A stretch of 64,000 nt of DNA from Stappia sp. (GCA_002722295.1 PBLF01000021.1:205305-269304), one strand, 5' to 3'. Positions 30,298 through 41,315 are shown, numbered from the stretch's first letter. The notes: a model not told the origin generated them from the sequence alone. Translations and numbers: made by a program.

Positions 30298-31299
30298 TCA
30301 CTCCGCCGCCTCGCGCAGCGCGCGCGGCAGGTTGAAGGCGATGGTCTCTTCCGCCGTGCGGACGGTTTCGACCTTCACGTCGTAGCGTTCGGCGAAAGCC
30401 GCGATGATCTCCTCAACAAGAACCTCGGGCGCCGAAGCCCCGGCGGTGATGCCGAGCCGCGTCAGGGAAGGAAGACTCTCCCAGGGGATGTCGGCGGCGC
30501 GCTGGACCAGAACGGAAACCGGACAGCCCGCGCGTTCGGCGACCTCGCGAAGGCGCTGCGAATTGGAGGAGTTGGGCGCACCGACCACGACCATTGCATC
30601 AACATCCGGAGCAACCGCCTTGACCGCTTCCTGCCGATTGGTGGTCGCGTAGCAGATGTCGTCCTTGTGTGGGGCGATGATGTCGGGAAAGCGCTCGCTC
30701 AGGACGTCGACGATCTCGCGCGTGTCGTCGACCGAAAGCGTGGTTTGCGTGATCCATGCAAGCGGACGGTCGCTGACCGGTGTGAAGACGCGCGCGTCCT
30801 CGGCCGTTTCCACAAGCTGGACCGCGCCTTCGGGCAATTGTCCCATGGTGCCGATCACCTCGGGATGGCCGGCATGGCCGATGAGCACGATCTCGCGTCC
30901 GCGCCTGTGGTGGATCTCGGCTTCCTTGTGCACCTTGGAGACGAGCGGGCAGGTGGCGTCGAGATAGAACATGTTGCGCGCCTGCGCGTCCGCCGGCACG
31001 GACTTCGGCACTCCGTGGGCGGAAAAGACCACCGGGCGGTCCTCGTGCCCTGCCGGGATCTCGCCGAGCTCCTCGACGAACACGGCCCCCTTGTCACGCA
31101 ATCCGTCGACGACGAAGCGGTTGTGGACGATTTCGTGCCGTACATAGACCGGAGCGCCGAAGCGCTGGAGCGCCAGTTCCACGATCTGCACGGCCCGGTC
31201 CACGCCGGCGCAGAAGCCGCGCGGCGCGCAAAGGCGCACGGCCAGCGGCGTGCGTTTGACCTGCGCGTCCGGTGTCTCTCCTGCTTGGATCGAAGTCAT
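30298..31299 (-). CDS. ispH: 4-hydroxy-3-methylbut-2-enyl diphosphate reductase
   Basis: A 333-residue iron-sulfur enzyme for the last step of the MEP isoprenoid pathway, yielding IPP and DMAPP. The cluster-binding cysteines appear in [29 protein letters not shown] and [14 protein letters not shown]; conserved VRHEIVHN and [10 protein letters not shown] also match. ATG 31299 ([10 protein letters not shown]) has GGAAGGG upstream and is preferred over ATG 31314. It heads a minus-strand group with lysE, thrB and rnhA; its product feeds, among others, the UbiA pathway. Confidence 0.96.
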   Translation of the reverse strand: MTSIQAGETPDAQVKRTPLAVRLCAPRGFCAGVDRAVQIVELALQRFGAPVYVRHEIVHNRFVVDGLRDKGAVFVEELGEIPAGHEDRPVVFSAHGVPKSVPADAQARNMFYLDATCPLVSKVHKEAEIHHRRGREIVLIGHAGHPEVIGTMGQLPEGAVQLVETAEDARVFTPVSDRPLAWITQTTLSVDDTREIVDVLSERFPDIIAPHKDDICYATTNRQEAVKAVAPDVDAMVVVGAPNSSNSQRLREVAERAGCPVSVLVQRAADIPWESLPSLTRLGITAGASAPEVLVEEIIAAFAERYDVKVETVRTAEETIAFNLPRALREAAE

Positions 31300-31549
31300 G
31301 GGATACCCTTCCACCGTCGCTGCATGGTGGCCTCCTGTGAGAGATGCCGCCTTGCCGGGACGAGTTCTTCCGTCGCGCGACCCGAGCCCGCCGGCCCTGT
31401 CCCGCAGGATGCCCCGTCGCCCGCGTGTGGGGCAATAGAGGGAGAGGAGGCAGGTGTGTCAAGGTGGGGCGCCGTCTCTCGCCAAGCCGCCGGACCCCTG
31501 ATATACGGTTCGCCCTGGACCTTGAACGAGAAGCACTGGATCGACAGGC

Positions 31550-32161
31550 ATGACTCTCGCCAAACGGATGCGGCGGCCCGGTACGCTGGCCGGCCTTTCC
31601 CTTACGCTTGCGCTGGCCGGGTGCGGCAGCGGCATTGGCGATTACGGGAACGACATTGCAAAGACGGTCATTTCCGGCAATGCGGCCGATCAGTCGGTCA
31701 TCGATACGGTCGATCCCCGAACCTTCGAGCGTGAAGTGGCCTGTCCCCCGATCGCTGTCGAGGACGGGCGCTATATCGTGATGCGCTACAAGGCGCGCAA
31801 CGAGAACAATCCCGAGGCGCTGCTCTATCAGGCGAATCTGGAGAAATGGGCCCGCCGTTGCACGCGCACGGCCGATGGCGTGAAGATGACGCTCGGCGTT
31901 TCCGGCCGCGTCACCCCCGGTCCGGCCTGGGAAGGCGGTGAACTCTTCCTGCCGATCCGCATGGCCTTCGTTGGTGCGGACGAGGATGATTCGAAGCGCG
32001 GCCGCAAGCCCAAGGGGCAGGTCTACAATGTGCCGGTGACTTTGGGCGCCGGAGCCCCCGCCGAACAGTGGGCGCTGGTGGAGGAAGGCATTGCCGTTCC
32101 CCAGAATGCTTCGGTCAAGGCACAGATTGCTCTGGACGAGCCGGGCAAACGGCGTCATTAG
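31550..32161 (+). CDS. predicted lipoprotein of unknown function
   Basis: A 203-residue protein with a type II signal peptide: basic start, hydrophobic GLSLTLALAGC, and lipobox LAGC giving lipidation at C25. The mature part has Cys in VACPPIAVEDG and ARRCTRTADG, which could pair, and a beta-rich pattern (LGVSGRVTPGPAWEGGELFLPIRM). I recognise it as a conserved alphaproteobacterial hypothetical lipoprotein but cannot name a function. It is divergent from ispH. The gcv promoter begins nine bases after its stop. Confidence 0.8.
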   Translation: MTLAKRMRRPGTLAGLSLTLALAGCGSGIGDYGNDIAKTVISGNAADQSVIDTVDPRTFEREVACPPIAVEDGRYIVMRYKARNENNPEALLYQANLEKWARRCTRTADGVKMTLGVSGRVTPGPAWEGGELFLPIRMAFVGADEDDSKRGRKPKGQVYNVPVTLGAGAPAEQWALVEEGIAVPQNASVKAQIALDEPGKRRH

Positions 32162-32169
32162 GGACACCG

Positions 32170-32198
32170 TTGACAGTGCGACACGTGCTGTCGACAAT
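32170..32198 (+). promoter_or_regulatory. sigma-70 promoter of the glycine cleavage operon
   Basis: TTGACA at 32170-32175 and GACAAT at 32193-32198 are separated by exactly 17 bases, a good housekeeping-type promoter. The transcript would begin near 32205, leaving a leader of about 425 bases that contains the riboswitch. Confidence 0.75.
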
Positions 32199-32326
32199 GC
32201 GACATCCGATCCGGCAGGGAGAAGACCTTGCCTCGTCGGAACGCATCTGACTGAACGCGGCGTAGACGTTGTGCGCCGCGGGCCGAGCAGGGGGGACCCT
32301 CCCGAAACGCCCGGTCAGGACGATAC

Positions 32327-32557
32327 GCGGGAGAGTTCGGCGCCACGGGCGCCGGCGCCGAAGGAGCAACCGCCCCGGAAACTCTCAGGCAAAAGGACCG
32401 CGTGTCGAGCAACGCTCTGGAAAGCAGCCCCTGCAAGCCGAGGCCGTGAGGCGTCGACAGGTGAGGGCTCACCGAAGGAGTAACCGCCGGAACGAGTGCG
32501 CGCCATCGGGTGTGCGCGGGGCGGGAAATCTCTCAGGTCGTCAGGACAGAGGGGGTG
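32327..32557 (+). ncRNA. tandem glycine riboswitch
   Basis: Two consecutive glycine aptamers are recognisable. The first (about 32327-32428) has GGGAGAGTT, CCGAAGGAGCAACCGCC and ACTCTCAGGCAAAAGGACCG, ending CTCTGGAAAGCAG. The second (about 32455-32557) repeats the pattern with ACCGAAGGAGTAACCGCC and AATCTCTCAGG followed by GTCAGGACAGAGGGGG. The conserved CGAAGG...AACCGCC and CTCTCAGG blocks are the glycine-binding cores. It precedes gcvT, so glycine binding should switch on the cleavage genes. In the first aptamer a GC-rich hairpin (GGCGCCACGGGCGCCGGCGCC) extends one stem. Confidence 0.93.
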
Positions 32558-32630
32558 CGTGAAGGGGAGGGTTCGCCCGCCTTTGCGTCACCGAACCCGA
32601 GACCATGACCCCAGAGCGCAGGACGTTTCC

Positions 32631-33779
32631 ATGAGCGACGCCGACACAACGCCCCTTCTTTCAACACCCCTGACGGATCTTCACAGGGAACTCGGCGCCC
32701 GCCTCGTGCCCTTCGCGGGCTACGAGATGCCTGTCCAGTTTCCCGCCGGCATCATTGCCGAACACACCCACACGCGTGAGAAGGCCGGCCTTTTCGATGT
32801 GTCCCACATGGGGCAGGCCTGGCTTGTCGGCCCGGATCACGCGACTGTCTCCGCCGCGCTGGAGACCATGGTTCCCTCCGCGATTGCCGGTCTCAAGCCC
32901 GGGCGCCAGCGCTACACGGTGCTTCTCAACGCCGACGGCGGCATCGTCGACGACCTGATGGTCACCCGTCCGCTGGGCGAGGAAAACGATGGCCGCCTGT
33001 TCCTGGTGGTCAATGCCTCGCGCAAGGATGTCGACTACGCGATGATCGAGGCGGGTCTTCCCGAGGGCGTGCGGCTCGAGAAGGTCGAGGACAGGGCGCT
33101 TGTCGCATTGCAGGGGCCGCTCGCGGCCGAGGTGATGGCGGCCCATGCGCCCGCCGCGGCCGATCTTGCCTTCATGAGTGCGGCCGAGATGGAGTTCGAC
33201 GGCATCGGCGTGCATGTCTCGCGCTCGGGCTACACCGGCGAGGACGGCTACGAAATTTCCGTGCCCGCGGGGGCGGCGGAGCCGCTCGCCCGGGCCCTTC
33301 TGGCGGACGAGCGTGTTGCTCCCGTTGGTCTCGGCGCGCGCGACAGCCTGCGCCTCGAGGCCGGTCTCTGCCTCTACGGACATGATCTCGACGAGACGAC
33401 TTCCCCGGTCGAGGGGGGCATCACCTTCGTTCTGCAGAAGCGGCGCAAGGAGGCCGGCGACTTTCCCGGCGCCGCGCGCATTCTCAAGGAACTGGCCGAC
33501 GGACCGTCGCGTCGCCGCGTCGGCTTCCGCCTCGAGGGCCGCGCGCCGGCGCGCGAGGGCGCGGAAGTGCGTGCGACCTCCGGCGAGATCATCGGGGTCC
33601 TGACCTCGGGCGGCTTCGCCCCGACGCTCGGTGCGCCGATCGCCATGGGATACGTGGCGGCCGGCCACGATGCCCCGGGCACCCGGGTGAAGCTCGTCGT
33701 GCGTGGCCGGGAGCTCGACGCCAGCGTCGTCGAAATGCCCTTCGTTCCCCAGCGCTATTACCGCAAGCCGTCCGCCTGA
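32631..33779 (+). CDS. gcvT: glycine cleavage system T protein (aminomethyltransferase)
   Basis: A 382-residue tetrahydrofolate-dependent aminomethyltransferase; it releases ammonia and methylene-THF from the aminomethyl group carried on GcvH. Recognisable segments are [43 protein letters not shown], the [20 protein letters not shown] block with the catalytic Asp region, and [18 protein letters not shown] 32631 follows AGGA; upstream in-frame sequence is riboswitch. First gene of the gcvT-H-osmC-PA-PB operon. Confidence 0.97.
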   Translation: MSDADTTPLLSTPLTDLHRELGARLVPFAGYEMPVQFPAGIIAEHTHTREKAGLFDVSHMGQAWLVGPDHATVSAALETMVPSAIAGLKPGRQRYTVLLNADGGIVDDLMVTRPLGEENDGRLFLVVNASRKDVDYAMIEAGLPEGVRLEKVEDRALVALQGPLAAEVMAAHAPAAADLAFMSAAEMEFDGIGVHVSRSGYTGEDGYEISVPAGAAEPLARALLADERVAPVGLGARDSLRLEAGLCLYGHDLDETTSPVEGGITFVLQKRRKEAGDFPGAARILKELADGPSRRRVGFRLEGRAPAREGAEVRATSGEIIGVLTSGGFAPTLGAPIAMGYVAAGHDAPGTRVKLVVRGRELDASVVEMPFVPQRYYRKPSA

Positions 33780-33835
33780 CGGACATACGATCCAGGAGAC
33801 CCGCCGGCCGCAAGAGCCGGCCTTCCAGAGGACTG

Positions 33836-34213
33836 ATGACAATGTCGACCCGTTTTACTGAAGACCACGAGTGGATCACCGTCGACGGCGATGTCGCCAC
33901 CGTCGGCATCACCGACTACGCGCAGAGCCAGCTCGGCGATGTCGTGTTCGTGGAACTGCCCGAGGTGGGCCGCAAGCTCAAGAAGGGCGACGAGGCGGCT
34001 GTCGTGGAGAGCGTGAAGGCGGCTTCCGAGGTTTACGCGCCGCTCGATGGCGAGGTGGTCGAGGCCAACGATTCGCTCGCCGACCAGCCGGGCACCGTCA
34101 ATGAGGATCCGGAAGGCGCGGCCTGGTTCGTGAAGATCCGTCTGTCCGACAAGTCTCAGCTCGACAGCCTGATGGACGAAGCGGCCTACAAGGCACACGT
34201 CGAGGGGCTTTGA
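33836..34213 (+). CDS. gcvH: glycine cleavage system H protein
   Basis: A 125-residue lipoyl-carrier protein that shuttles the aminomethyl group between P, T and L proteins. The lipoylated lysine is K61 in [36 protein letters not shown] and [15 protein letters not shown] are standard. Two ATGs (33836, 33842) could be used after AGAGGA. It is followed after four bases by the osmC-like gene. Confidence 0.97.
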   Translation: MTMSTRFTEDHEWITVDGDVATVGITDYAQSQLGDVVFVELPEVGRKLKKGDEAAVVESVKAASEVYAPLDGEVVEANDSLADQPGTVNEDPEGAAWFVKIRLSDKSQLDSLMDEAAYKAHVEGL

Positions 34214-34217
34214 TCCC

Positions 34218-34709
34218 ATGGCCGGGCACATCCACACCGCCGAGATCGTCTGGACCTGCGAGGGCGAGAACTTTGCCAAGGGCCGATACTCGCGCGGCCA
34301 CGTCTGGCGGTTCGACGGTGGCGTGGAGGTGCCCGCCTCCGCCTCTCCCGCCGTGGTGCCGCTGCCCTATTCGCTCGTGGACGCGGTTGACCCGGAGGAG
34401 GCTTTCCTGGCCGCCGTCTCGTCCTGCCACATGATGACCTTTCTCGACCTCGCGCGCCGGGACGGCTTCGTGATTGCCGCCTATTCCGACAAGGCCGAGG
34501 CCATGCTGGAGCGGATCGCGCCGGGGCGCATGGGCATCACGAAGGTGACCCTGCGCCCGGCCATCACCTTCCGGGCGGAGGCGGAACCGGACGAGGCCAA
34601 GCTCTCCGAACTGCATCATCTCGCCCACGAGATGTGTTTCATCGCCAATTCGGTCCGCTGCGACATCGTGGTGGAGGCGGAGCCCGTGCGGCTCGTCGCC
34701 CCCGAGTAA
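34218..34709 (+). CDS. OsmC family protein inside the gcv operon
   Basis: A 163-residue protein of the OsmC/Ohr superfamily of thiol-dependent peroxidases. The two reactive cysteines are in VSSCHMMTFLDLA and HEMCFIANSVRCDIVV, the positions expected for OsmC proteins. It is four bases downstream of gcvH and 44 before gcvPA, so it must be co-transcribed with the glycine cleavage genes and controlled by the glycine riboswitch. The HIHTAEIVWTCEGENF start suggests a subfamily distinct from Ohr. Why a peroxidase-like protein is tied to glycine cleavage is unknown; protection of lipoyl thiols is one speculation. Confidence 0.9.
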   Translation: MAGHIHTAEIVWTCEGENFAKGRYSRGHVWRFDGGVEVPASASPAVVPLPYSLVDAVDPEEAFLAAVSSCHMMTFLDLARRDGFVIAAYSDKAEAMLERIAPGRMGITKVTLRPAITFRAEAEPDEAKLSELHHLAHEMCFIANSVRCDIVVEAEPVRLVAPE

Positions 34710-34753
34710 GGGCGAAACCCGACCCGTAACCGCAACAGGGGAACGACGTCCCG

Positions 34754-36100
34754 ATGCGTTATCTTCCGCTTTCCGATGCCGACCGCGCCGACATGATGGC
34801 GCGCGTGGGTGTCTCGGACATCAACGAGATCTTCGCCGACATTCCGGCAAGTGCCCGGATCGAGGGGCTGCTCGATCTGCCGTCGCACCAGGGCGAGGCC
34901 GCCGTGGAGCGGGATCTCTCGCGCATGGCAGCGCGCAATGTCGCCGCCGGCTCGGTGCCGTTCTTCGTCGGAGCCGGTGCCTACAGGCATCATGTGCCGG
35001 CGACGGTTGACCACCTGATCCAGCGCTCCGAGTTCCTCACCTCCTACACGCCCTATCAGCCCGAGATCACGCAGGGCACCCTGCAGTATCTCTTCGAGTT
35101 CCAGACCCAGGTCGCGGCGCTCACCGGCATGGATGTGGCCAACGCCTCCATGTACGACGGGTCCACCGGCACCGCCGAGGCGGTGCTGATGGCGCATCGG
35201 GTCACCAGGCGCAACAAGGCGGTACTGTCCGGTGGCCTGCATCCCCAGTACCGGCAGGTCGTGGAAGGACTGTCCGCCCAGGCGGGCGACCGCACGCAGG
35301 CGCTGGCCGCGGATCCGAAAGGCACCGAGGACATTCTCGCCGTGATCGACGACGAGACCTCCTGCGTCGTGGTCCAGTCGCCCTCCGTCTACGGCCACCT
35401 GATCGATCTCGCGCCGATCGCCGAAAAGGCCCACGCCCATGGCGCGCTGCTGATCGCGGTCTTCACCGAGGTCGTCTCGCTCGGTCTCGTCGAGCCCGCC
35501 GGTGCGCAGGGCGCCGACATCGTGGTCGGCGAGGGCCAGTCCATCGGCAATGGCCTGACCTTCGGCGGTCCCTATGTCGGTCTTTTCGCGACCCGGCAGA
35601 AATATGTGCGCCAGATGCCTGGCCGGCTGTGCGGCGAGACGGTCGATGCCAACGGCAAGCGCGGCTTCGTGCTGACGCTTTCCACCCGCGAACAGCACAT
35701 CCGCCGCGACAAGGCGACGTCCAACATCTGCACCAACTCGGGTCTCTGCTGCCTCGCCTTCACGATCCACATGTCCCTGCTGGGCGGCAACGGCCTTTCG
35801 AGGCTGGCGCGGATCAATCACGCCAACGCGGTGCAGCTTAAGGGCCTTCTGGCCGGGGTGCCGGGCGTCACGGTGCTGAACGACACGTTCTTCAACGAGT
35901 TCACCGTCGAGCTGCCGAAGCCGGCGGCCGGCGTGGTCGAGGCGCTGGCGGAGAAGGGTGTGCTCGGTGGTGTTCCCATGTCGCGCCTGGAGCCGGGCAA
36001 GGCGGAGCTTGAAAACCTTCTCGTGGTCGCCTCCACGGAGGTGAACTCGGACGAGGACCGCGCGGCCTTCGCCGCCGCGCTCAAGGAGGTGCTGGCATGA
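34754..36100 (+). CDS. gcvPA: glycine dehydrogenase (decarboxylating) subunit 1
   Basis: A 448-residue N-terminal half of the P protein in its split form. It begins [20 protein letters not shown] and has the typical segments [53 protein letters not shown] and [19 protein letters not shown]. It pairs with GcvPB to decarboxylate glycine and load the methylamine onto lipoyl-GcvH. Its stop overlaps the gcvPB start (ATGA), consistent with equimolar subunits. Confidence 0.97.
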   Translation: MRYLPLSDADRADMMARVGVSDINEIFADIPASARIEGLLDLPSHQGEAAVERDLSRMAARNVAAGSVPFFVGAGAYRHHVPATVDHLIQRSEFLTSYTPYQPEITQGTLQYLFEFQTQVAALTGMDVANASMYDGSTGTAEAVLMAHRVTRRNKAVLSGGLHPQYRQVVEGLSAQAGDRTQALAADPKGTEDILAVIDDETSCVVVQSPSVYGHLIDLAPIAEKAHAHGALLIAVFTEVVSLGLVEPAGAQGADIVVGEGQSIGNGLTFGGPYVGLFATRQKYVRQMPGRLCGETVDANGKRGFVLTLSTREQHIRRDKATSNICTNSGLCCLAFTIHMSLLGGNGLSRLARINHANAVQLKGLLAGVPGVTVLNDTFFNEFTVELPKPAAGVVEALAEKGVLGGVPMSRLEPGKAELENLLVVASTEVNSDEDRAAFAAALKEVLA

Positions 36101-37692
36101 GCATGAACAATCAGGGACGCCCCTCCGCGCCCGTCGAGACGGATGCGGTCGCGCTCCGCGAGACCTTCACCGGCAACAAGGCGCTTGCCATGGAAGAGCC
36201 GCTGATCTTCGAGGTCGGCCGCAACGACGTGTGCGGCGTCGACCTGGAAGAGCCGGCGGATGTTCCCTTCGCGCTTGGCGGACACGCCCGCAAGGAGGCG
36301 CTCGACCTTCCCGCGCTCACCGAGCCGGAGGCCATGCGCCACTATGTGCGCCTGTCGTCCAAGAACTATGCGATCGATGCCGGCCTCTATCCGCTCGGCT
36401 CCTGCACGATGAAGCACAATCCGCGCCTCAACGAGAAGATGGCCCGGCTGCCGGGCTTCGCGGACGTGCATCCGCTGCAGCCTCTGTCGACGGTGCCCGG
36501 CGCCATCGACCTGATCGCCGAGCTCGGACACTGGCTGGTCACCATGACCGGCATGAGCGCGGTTGCCATGAGCCCAAAGGCGGGCGCGCACGGCGAACTC
36601 TGCGGCATGATGGCGATCAAGGCGGCTCACAAGGCGGCCGGACGGGACCCGAAGATCGTGCTGGTGCCCGAATCCGCCCATGGCACCAACCCGGCGACCG
36701 CAGCACTCCTCGGCTACAAGGTCGTCGCGGTGGCCGCACGCGCGGACGGCACCGTCGACCCTTCCGAGGTTGTTGCGCGGATTGGTGAGCATGAGGGCGA
36801 CATCGCCGGCATCATGCTCACCAATCCGAACACCTGCGGCCTGTTCGAGCGCGACATCATCGCCATCGCGGAGGCGATCCACGCCGCCAATGGCTACTTC
36901 TACTGCGACGGCGCGAATTTCAACGCCATCGTCGGAAAGGCGCGACCGGGCGACCTTGGCGTCGATGCCATGCACATCAACCTTCACAAGACCTTTTCCA
37001 CGCCGCACGGCGGTGGCGGGCCGGGTGCCGGCCCGGTGGTCCTGTCCGAACGTCTGGCGCCCTTCGCGCCGCTTCCCTTCCTGCGCAAGGACGGTGACAC
37101 GACGACCTGGGTGGAGAACGAGAGCGAACTGAAGGACGGCGAGAAGCCCTTCGGCCGCATGACCGCGTTCCATGGCCAGATGGGCATGTATGTGCGTGCG
37201 CTCGCCTACATGAAGAGCCACGGTGCCGACGGCCTGCGTCAGGCGTCGGAAGACGCCGTGCTCAATGCCAACTATGTGCGTGTCGGCCTGCAGGATCTCA
37301 TGAGCCTGCCGTTCGGCGAGCGCTGGTGCATGCATGAGGTGCTGTTCGACGACAGCTTCCTGAAGGACACGGGCGTGACCACCCTCGATTTCGCCAAGGC
37401 GATGATCGACGAGGGCTATCACCCGATGACCATGTACTTCCCGCTGGTTGTCCATGGCGCCATGCTGATCGAGCCGACCGAGTCGGAAAGCCGCTCTTCG
37501 CTCGACCTGTTCGTCGCCACCATGCGCGATCTGGTGATGAGCGCGAAGAAGGGCGAGACCGACCGTTTCGCCGGCGCTCCCTTCCATGCCCCCCGGGCTC
37601 GTCTCGACGAGACGCGCGCCGCGCGCAAGCCGATCCTCAAGTGGGAGCGGCCCGACCCGCGTGAGGTGGAGCCTCAGGCGGCGGCCGAATAG
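36097..37692 (+). CDS. gcvPB: glycine dehydrogenase (decarboxylating) subunit 2
   Basis: A 531-residue C-terminal half of the split P protein, carrying the PLP site at K298 in [20 protein letters not shown]. Other features are [41 protein letters not shown] and [17 protein letters not shown]. The N-terminus carries about 30 poorly conserved residues before the usual start of the family, so one of the downstream ATGs could be used, but the ATGA overlap with gcvPA favours this start. A terminator follows closely; last gene of the operon. Confidence 0.97.
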   Translation: MSMNNQGRPSAPVETDAVALRETFTGNKALAMEEPLIFEVGRNDVCGVDLEEPADVPFALGGHARKEALDLPALTEPEAMRHYVRLSSKNYAIDAGLYPLGSCTMKHNPRLNEKMARLPGFADVHPLQPLSTVPGAIDLIAELGHWLVTMTGMSAVAMSPKAGAHGELCGMMAIKAAHKAAGRDPKIVLVPESAHGTNPATAALLGYKVVAVAARADGTVDPSEVVARIGEHEGDIAGIMLTNPNTCGLFERDIIAIAEAIHAANGYFYCDGANFNAIVGKARPGDLGVDAMHINLHKTFSTPHGGGGPGAGPVVLSERLAPFAPLPFLRKDGDTTTWVENESELKDGEKPFGRMTAFHGQMGMYVRALAYMKSHGADGLRQASEDAVLNANYVRVGLQDLMSLPFGERWCMHEVLFDDSFLKDTGVTTLDFAKAMIDEGYHPMTMYFPLVVHGAMLIEPTESESRSSLDLFVATMRDLVMSAKKGETDRFAGAPFHAPRARLDETRAARKPILKWERPDPREVEPQAAAE

Positions 37693-37722
37693 CGCCACCG
37701 CCTCGCGTCAAAGCCACAACGC

Positions 37723-37752
37723 AAACGCCCGGCCATCGTGCCGGGCGTTTTC
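37723..37752 (+). terminator. rho-independent terminator of the gcv operon
   Basis: AAACGCCCGGC pairs perfectly with GCCGGGCGTTT around a six-base loop, then TCGTTT. It lies 31 bases after the gcvPB stop. Confidence 0.9.
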
Positions 37753-37795
37753 GTTTCGCAAGGGCGGTTGCTTTTTGTAATCTCGTGTGTCTATT

Positions 37796-37812
37796 TGACA
37801 TATTAGATGTCA
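37796..37812. promoter_or_regulatory. palindromic operator candidate upstream of the marR-like gene
   Basis: TGACAT-ATTAG-ATGTCA is a perfect 6-bp dyad with a five-base spacer, in an AT-rich patch standing out from the GC-rich surroundings. It is centred about 20 bases before the marR ATG and overlaps a TTGACA hexamer (37795-37800). The placement and size fit autoregulation by a MarR dimer. Confidence 0.6.
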
Positions 37813-37822
37813 TATAGAGGCG

Positions 37823-38296
37823 ATGATGACGGACAAGGCTCGGACGCTCCACGACCTGCTGCAGATGGTGCGGCCGCTGCACCGGCGTGTCGCCCGCTCG
37901 GTTGGCGGTCATCTGGAGGGCACGGGCATCGGCGTCGGCGAGCGCGCGGTGCTGGCGCTTCTCGTCGAAGGCACGCCCTTGAGCGTTCCGGCGATCGGGC
38001 GCGCGCTCTTCCTGCCGCGCCAGAACATCCAGAAATGGGTCGATGGTCTCCGCGCCGCCGGACTTGCCGAACGCTGGCCGAATCCTGCCCATCGCCGCTC
38101 GCATCTCATCGCCGCGACGCCTCAGGGCCGCGAACTGTTTGCAGCTATCCGCAAGCGTGAGGACGCGGCGATTGCCGCTCTTGCTGAGCGCCTCTCGCCG
38201 GCGGAGCTGGAGGCCGCATCCACCGTGCTGTCCGCCTGTCTCGAGCATTTCTCGCCGTTCGAGGACGATCCCGATCATCCCCGTCCGCTCGCCTGA
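37823..38296 (+). CDS. MarR family transcriptional regulator
   Basis: A 157-residue winged-helix regulator. The DNA-binding domain runs from about residue 35 (GVGERAVLALLVEGTPLSVPAIGRALFLPRQNIQKWVDGLRAAGL) through the wing (ERWPNPAHRRSHLIAATPQG) with dimerisation helices at both ends. The recognition helix has the unusual PRQNIQKWVDGL sequence. MarR proteins usually repress their own operon until a small ligand binds; the dyad just upstream supports this. It is 22 bases before the isochorismatase-like gene, which is the obvious regulated target. Two adjacent ATGs (37823, 37826) are possible starts. Confidence 0.88.
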   Translation: MMTDKARTLHDLLQMVRPLHRRVARSVGGHLEGTGIGVGERAVLALLVEGTPLSVPAIGRALFLPRQNIQKWVDGLRAAGLAERWPNPAHRRSHLIAATPQGRELFAAIRKREDAAIAALAERLSPAELEAASTVLSACLEHFSPFEDDPDHPRPLA

Positions 38297-38318
38297 CACT
38301 CACGCAAGGAGATCGCAC

Positions 38319-38999
38319 ATGTGGCTCACCATCCTCGGCGTCGCGCTTGCGGCTCTTGCCGGTCTGGCGCTCTACTTCGTCGCAACAGCGCGGCGCATTG
38401 CCCGACCGACCCGCGGGGAGCCGATTGTGCGCGATGCCACCAAAGCCGCGCTTCTCGTTATCGACATGCAGGAGGACTTCACCCGCTCGCAAGGCGCGAA
38501 TGCCTATGACGGACAAGAGCGTGACCGGGCGATTGGTCGCATCAACGCTCTCGTCGCGGCCGCACGAAAGGCCGGCGAACCGGTCGCCTTCATCCGGCAG
38601 GAGCATCAAGGCAGGGCGGTGCAATGGATCGCAAGCCTTTTGCTCGGCGGCGCCGGCAATCCGGGCCGGCCGGGCGCGCGGCTCGACCGCGATATCGACG
38701 CGGATGGCTGTCCCGTCTTCGTCAAGCATGTGGCCGATGCCTTTTCCGATCCCGCGCTTGATGCCTGGCTGCGCGAGCAGACGGTAGGCCGTCTCACCCT
38801 GACCGGGCTGGACCTCGCCCATTGCGTCAGGGGAACGGCGCTTGGCGCGCGCAATCGCGGCTATCGGGTGACGGTCGACCTGGCGGGATCGCTGGCCGCG
38901 CGGGAAAAGCCAGCCTTGCACGCGGTCGACGAAATGGAAACGGCGGGCGTTGTCCTGCGTGGCCCGGAGGACGGCGCGCCGCGCGCCGCCATGGTCTGA
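38319..38999 (+). CDS. membrane-anchored isochorismatase-like cysteine hydrolase
   Basis: A 226-residue protein with an N-terminal membrane helix (residues 2-22, WLTILGVALAALAGLALYFV) and an isochorismatase-fold hydrolase domain. The Asp-Lys-Cys triad is present: D49 in LLVIDMQEDF, K136 in FVKHVADAF and C169 in LDLAHCVRGTALGA. Family members hydrolyse C-N bonds or isochorismate (nicotinamidase, N-carbamoylsarcosine amidase and others); the substrate is not predictable. An anchored form is uncommon, since most relatives are soluble. It has an AAGGAG site before the ATG and is co-transcribed with the marR gene. Confidence 0.88.
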   Translation: MWLTILGVALAALAGLALYFVATARRIARPTRGEPIVRDATKAALLVIDMQEDFTRSQGANAYDGQERDRAIGRINALVAAARKAGEPVAFIRQEHQGRAVQWIASLLLGGAGNPGRPGARLDRDIDADGCPVFVKHVADAFSDPALDAWLREQTVGRLTLTGLDLAHCVRGTALGARNRGYRVTVDLAGSLAAREKPALHAVDEMETAGVVLRGPEDGAPRAAMV

Positions 39000-39076
39000 C
39001 TGCGGGCGGGTGACGGCCGGTCTTGCCAGCTGCGCGGAAGTGGCCATGTTAGGGCGCAACAACAGGACCGACCGCT

Positions 39077-39661
39077 ATGCCCCATCCAACTGACCTCGAC
39101 ACCCGTCCGGGACTTCCCGAGGACCAGCGCTTCCTGCTGGAGGTCCATCCGAGGGAGACCTGGGCCGGACATGACAATCTTGGCGGATTGATGCGGTTCT
39201 GGCTTTCGCGGCACGACGGCTTTCGCGAGATGGGAGCGGGGCTCGACAGCCTCATTTCCGATTTTCGCGAGGGCAACGTCGCGGCGCCCGACCTTGCGCC
39301 GCTTCTGGTTCCGCGCCTGCAGGTGTTTCTGGGTGAACTGCATCACCATCACCTGATCGAGGATCACCACTATTTCCCGGTCTTCGTGGCCGCCGAAAAC
39401 CGGATGGCGCGCGGGTTCGAGCTGCTCGAGAACGATCACGAGGTGATCCACGCTCGTATCGAAGCCGTCGCGGAAAGCGCCAACGCCCTGTTGCGTGATC
39501 TTCAGGCGGCGGATCCGGATCGCATCCGCCGCGCGGCCGATGCCTACGCCGGTGAGAGCGGGCGCCTGATCTCCGGCCTCATGCGCCATCTCGGCGACGA
39601 GGAGGACCTGATCGTGCCCCTGGTGCTGGAACGCGGGGAGGATGACCTCGGCGTGTCCTGA
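39077..39661 (+). CDS. hemerythrin domain-containing protein
   Basis: A 194-residue four-helix protein with hemerythrin-type histidines and carboxylates: WAGHDNLGGLMRF, ELHHHHLIEDHHYFPVF, ENDHEVIHARIEA and MRHLGDEEDLIVPLVLE. These form a non-heme di-iron site; related bacterial proteins bind oxygen, sense iron/oxygen or protect against nitrosative stress. Function here is open. It follows the isochorismatase-like gene after 77 bases on the same strand. Confidence 0.88.
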   Translation: MPHPTDLDTRPGLPEDQRFLLEVHPRETWAGHDNLGGLMRFWLSRHDGFREMGAGLDSLISDFREGNVAAPDLAPLLVPRLQVFLGELHHHHLIEDHHYFPVFVAAENRMARGFELLENDHEVIHARIEAVAESANALLRDLQAADPDRIRRAADAYAGESGRLISGLMRHLGDEEDLIVPLVLERGEDDLGVS

Positions 39662-39680
39662 CGCTGCCCGTCACGGAGAA

Positions 39681-39710
39681 AAGCCTCCGCCGGTTTCCCG
39701 GCGGAGGCTT
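39681..39710. terminator. terminator between hemerythrin and ccrM genes
   Basis: A 13-bp perfect stem AAGCCTCCGCCGG / CCGGCGGAGGCTT with loop TTTC. On the minus strand it is followed by TTCTCC, so it best terminates ccrM; it can also stop readthrough from the plus strand. Confidence 0.85.
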
Positions 39711-39751
39711 GAGGTCAGGTGCGGGGAAGCGCCTTTTTGTCGAAGGGATCG

Positions 39752-41315
<1,564 letters not shown>

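Larger units (their letters stand above)
32162..32630 (+). other. 469-base gcv leader region
   Basis: The stretch between the lipoprotein stop and gcvT holds the promoter (32170-32198) and the tandem glycine riboswitch (about 32327-32557). The remaining about 70 bases before the gcvT ATG (32558-32630) would contain the expression platform; they are rich in G and include AGGA ten bases before the start. I see no protein gene here. Confidence 0.8.

Noticed and set aside
29194..31734. Very long (846-codon) plus-strand open frame across thrB, lysE and ispH
   Set aside because: It is antisense to three clearly recognised genes, has low-complexity Arg/Gly/Glu-rich sequence and no family resemblance; long shadow frames are expected at this GC content.
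37795..37817. TTGACA hexamer before marR as a promoter -35 box
   Set aside because: No acceptable -10 hexamer occurs 16-18 bases downstream; the sequence is better explained as part of the operator dyad.
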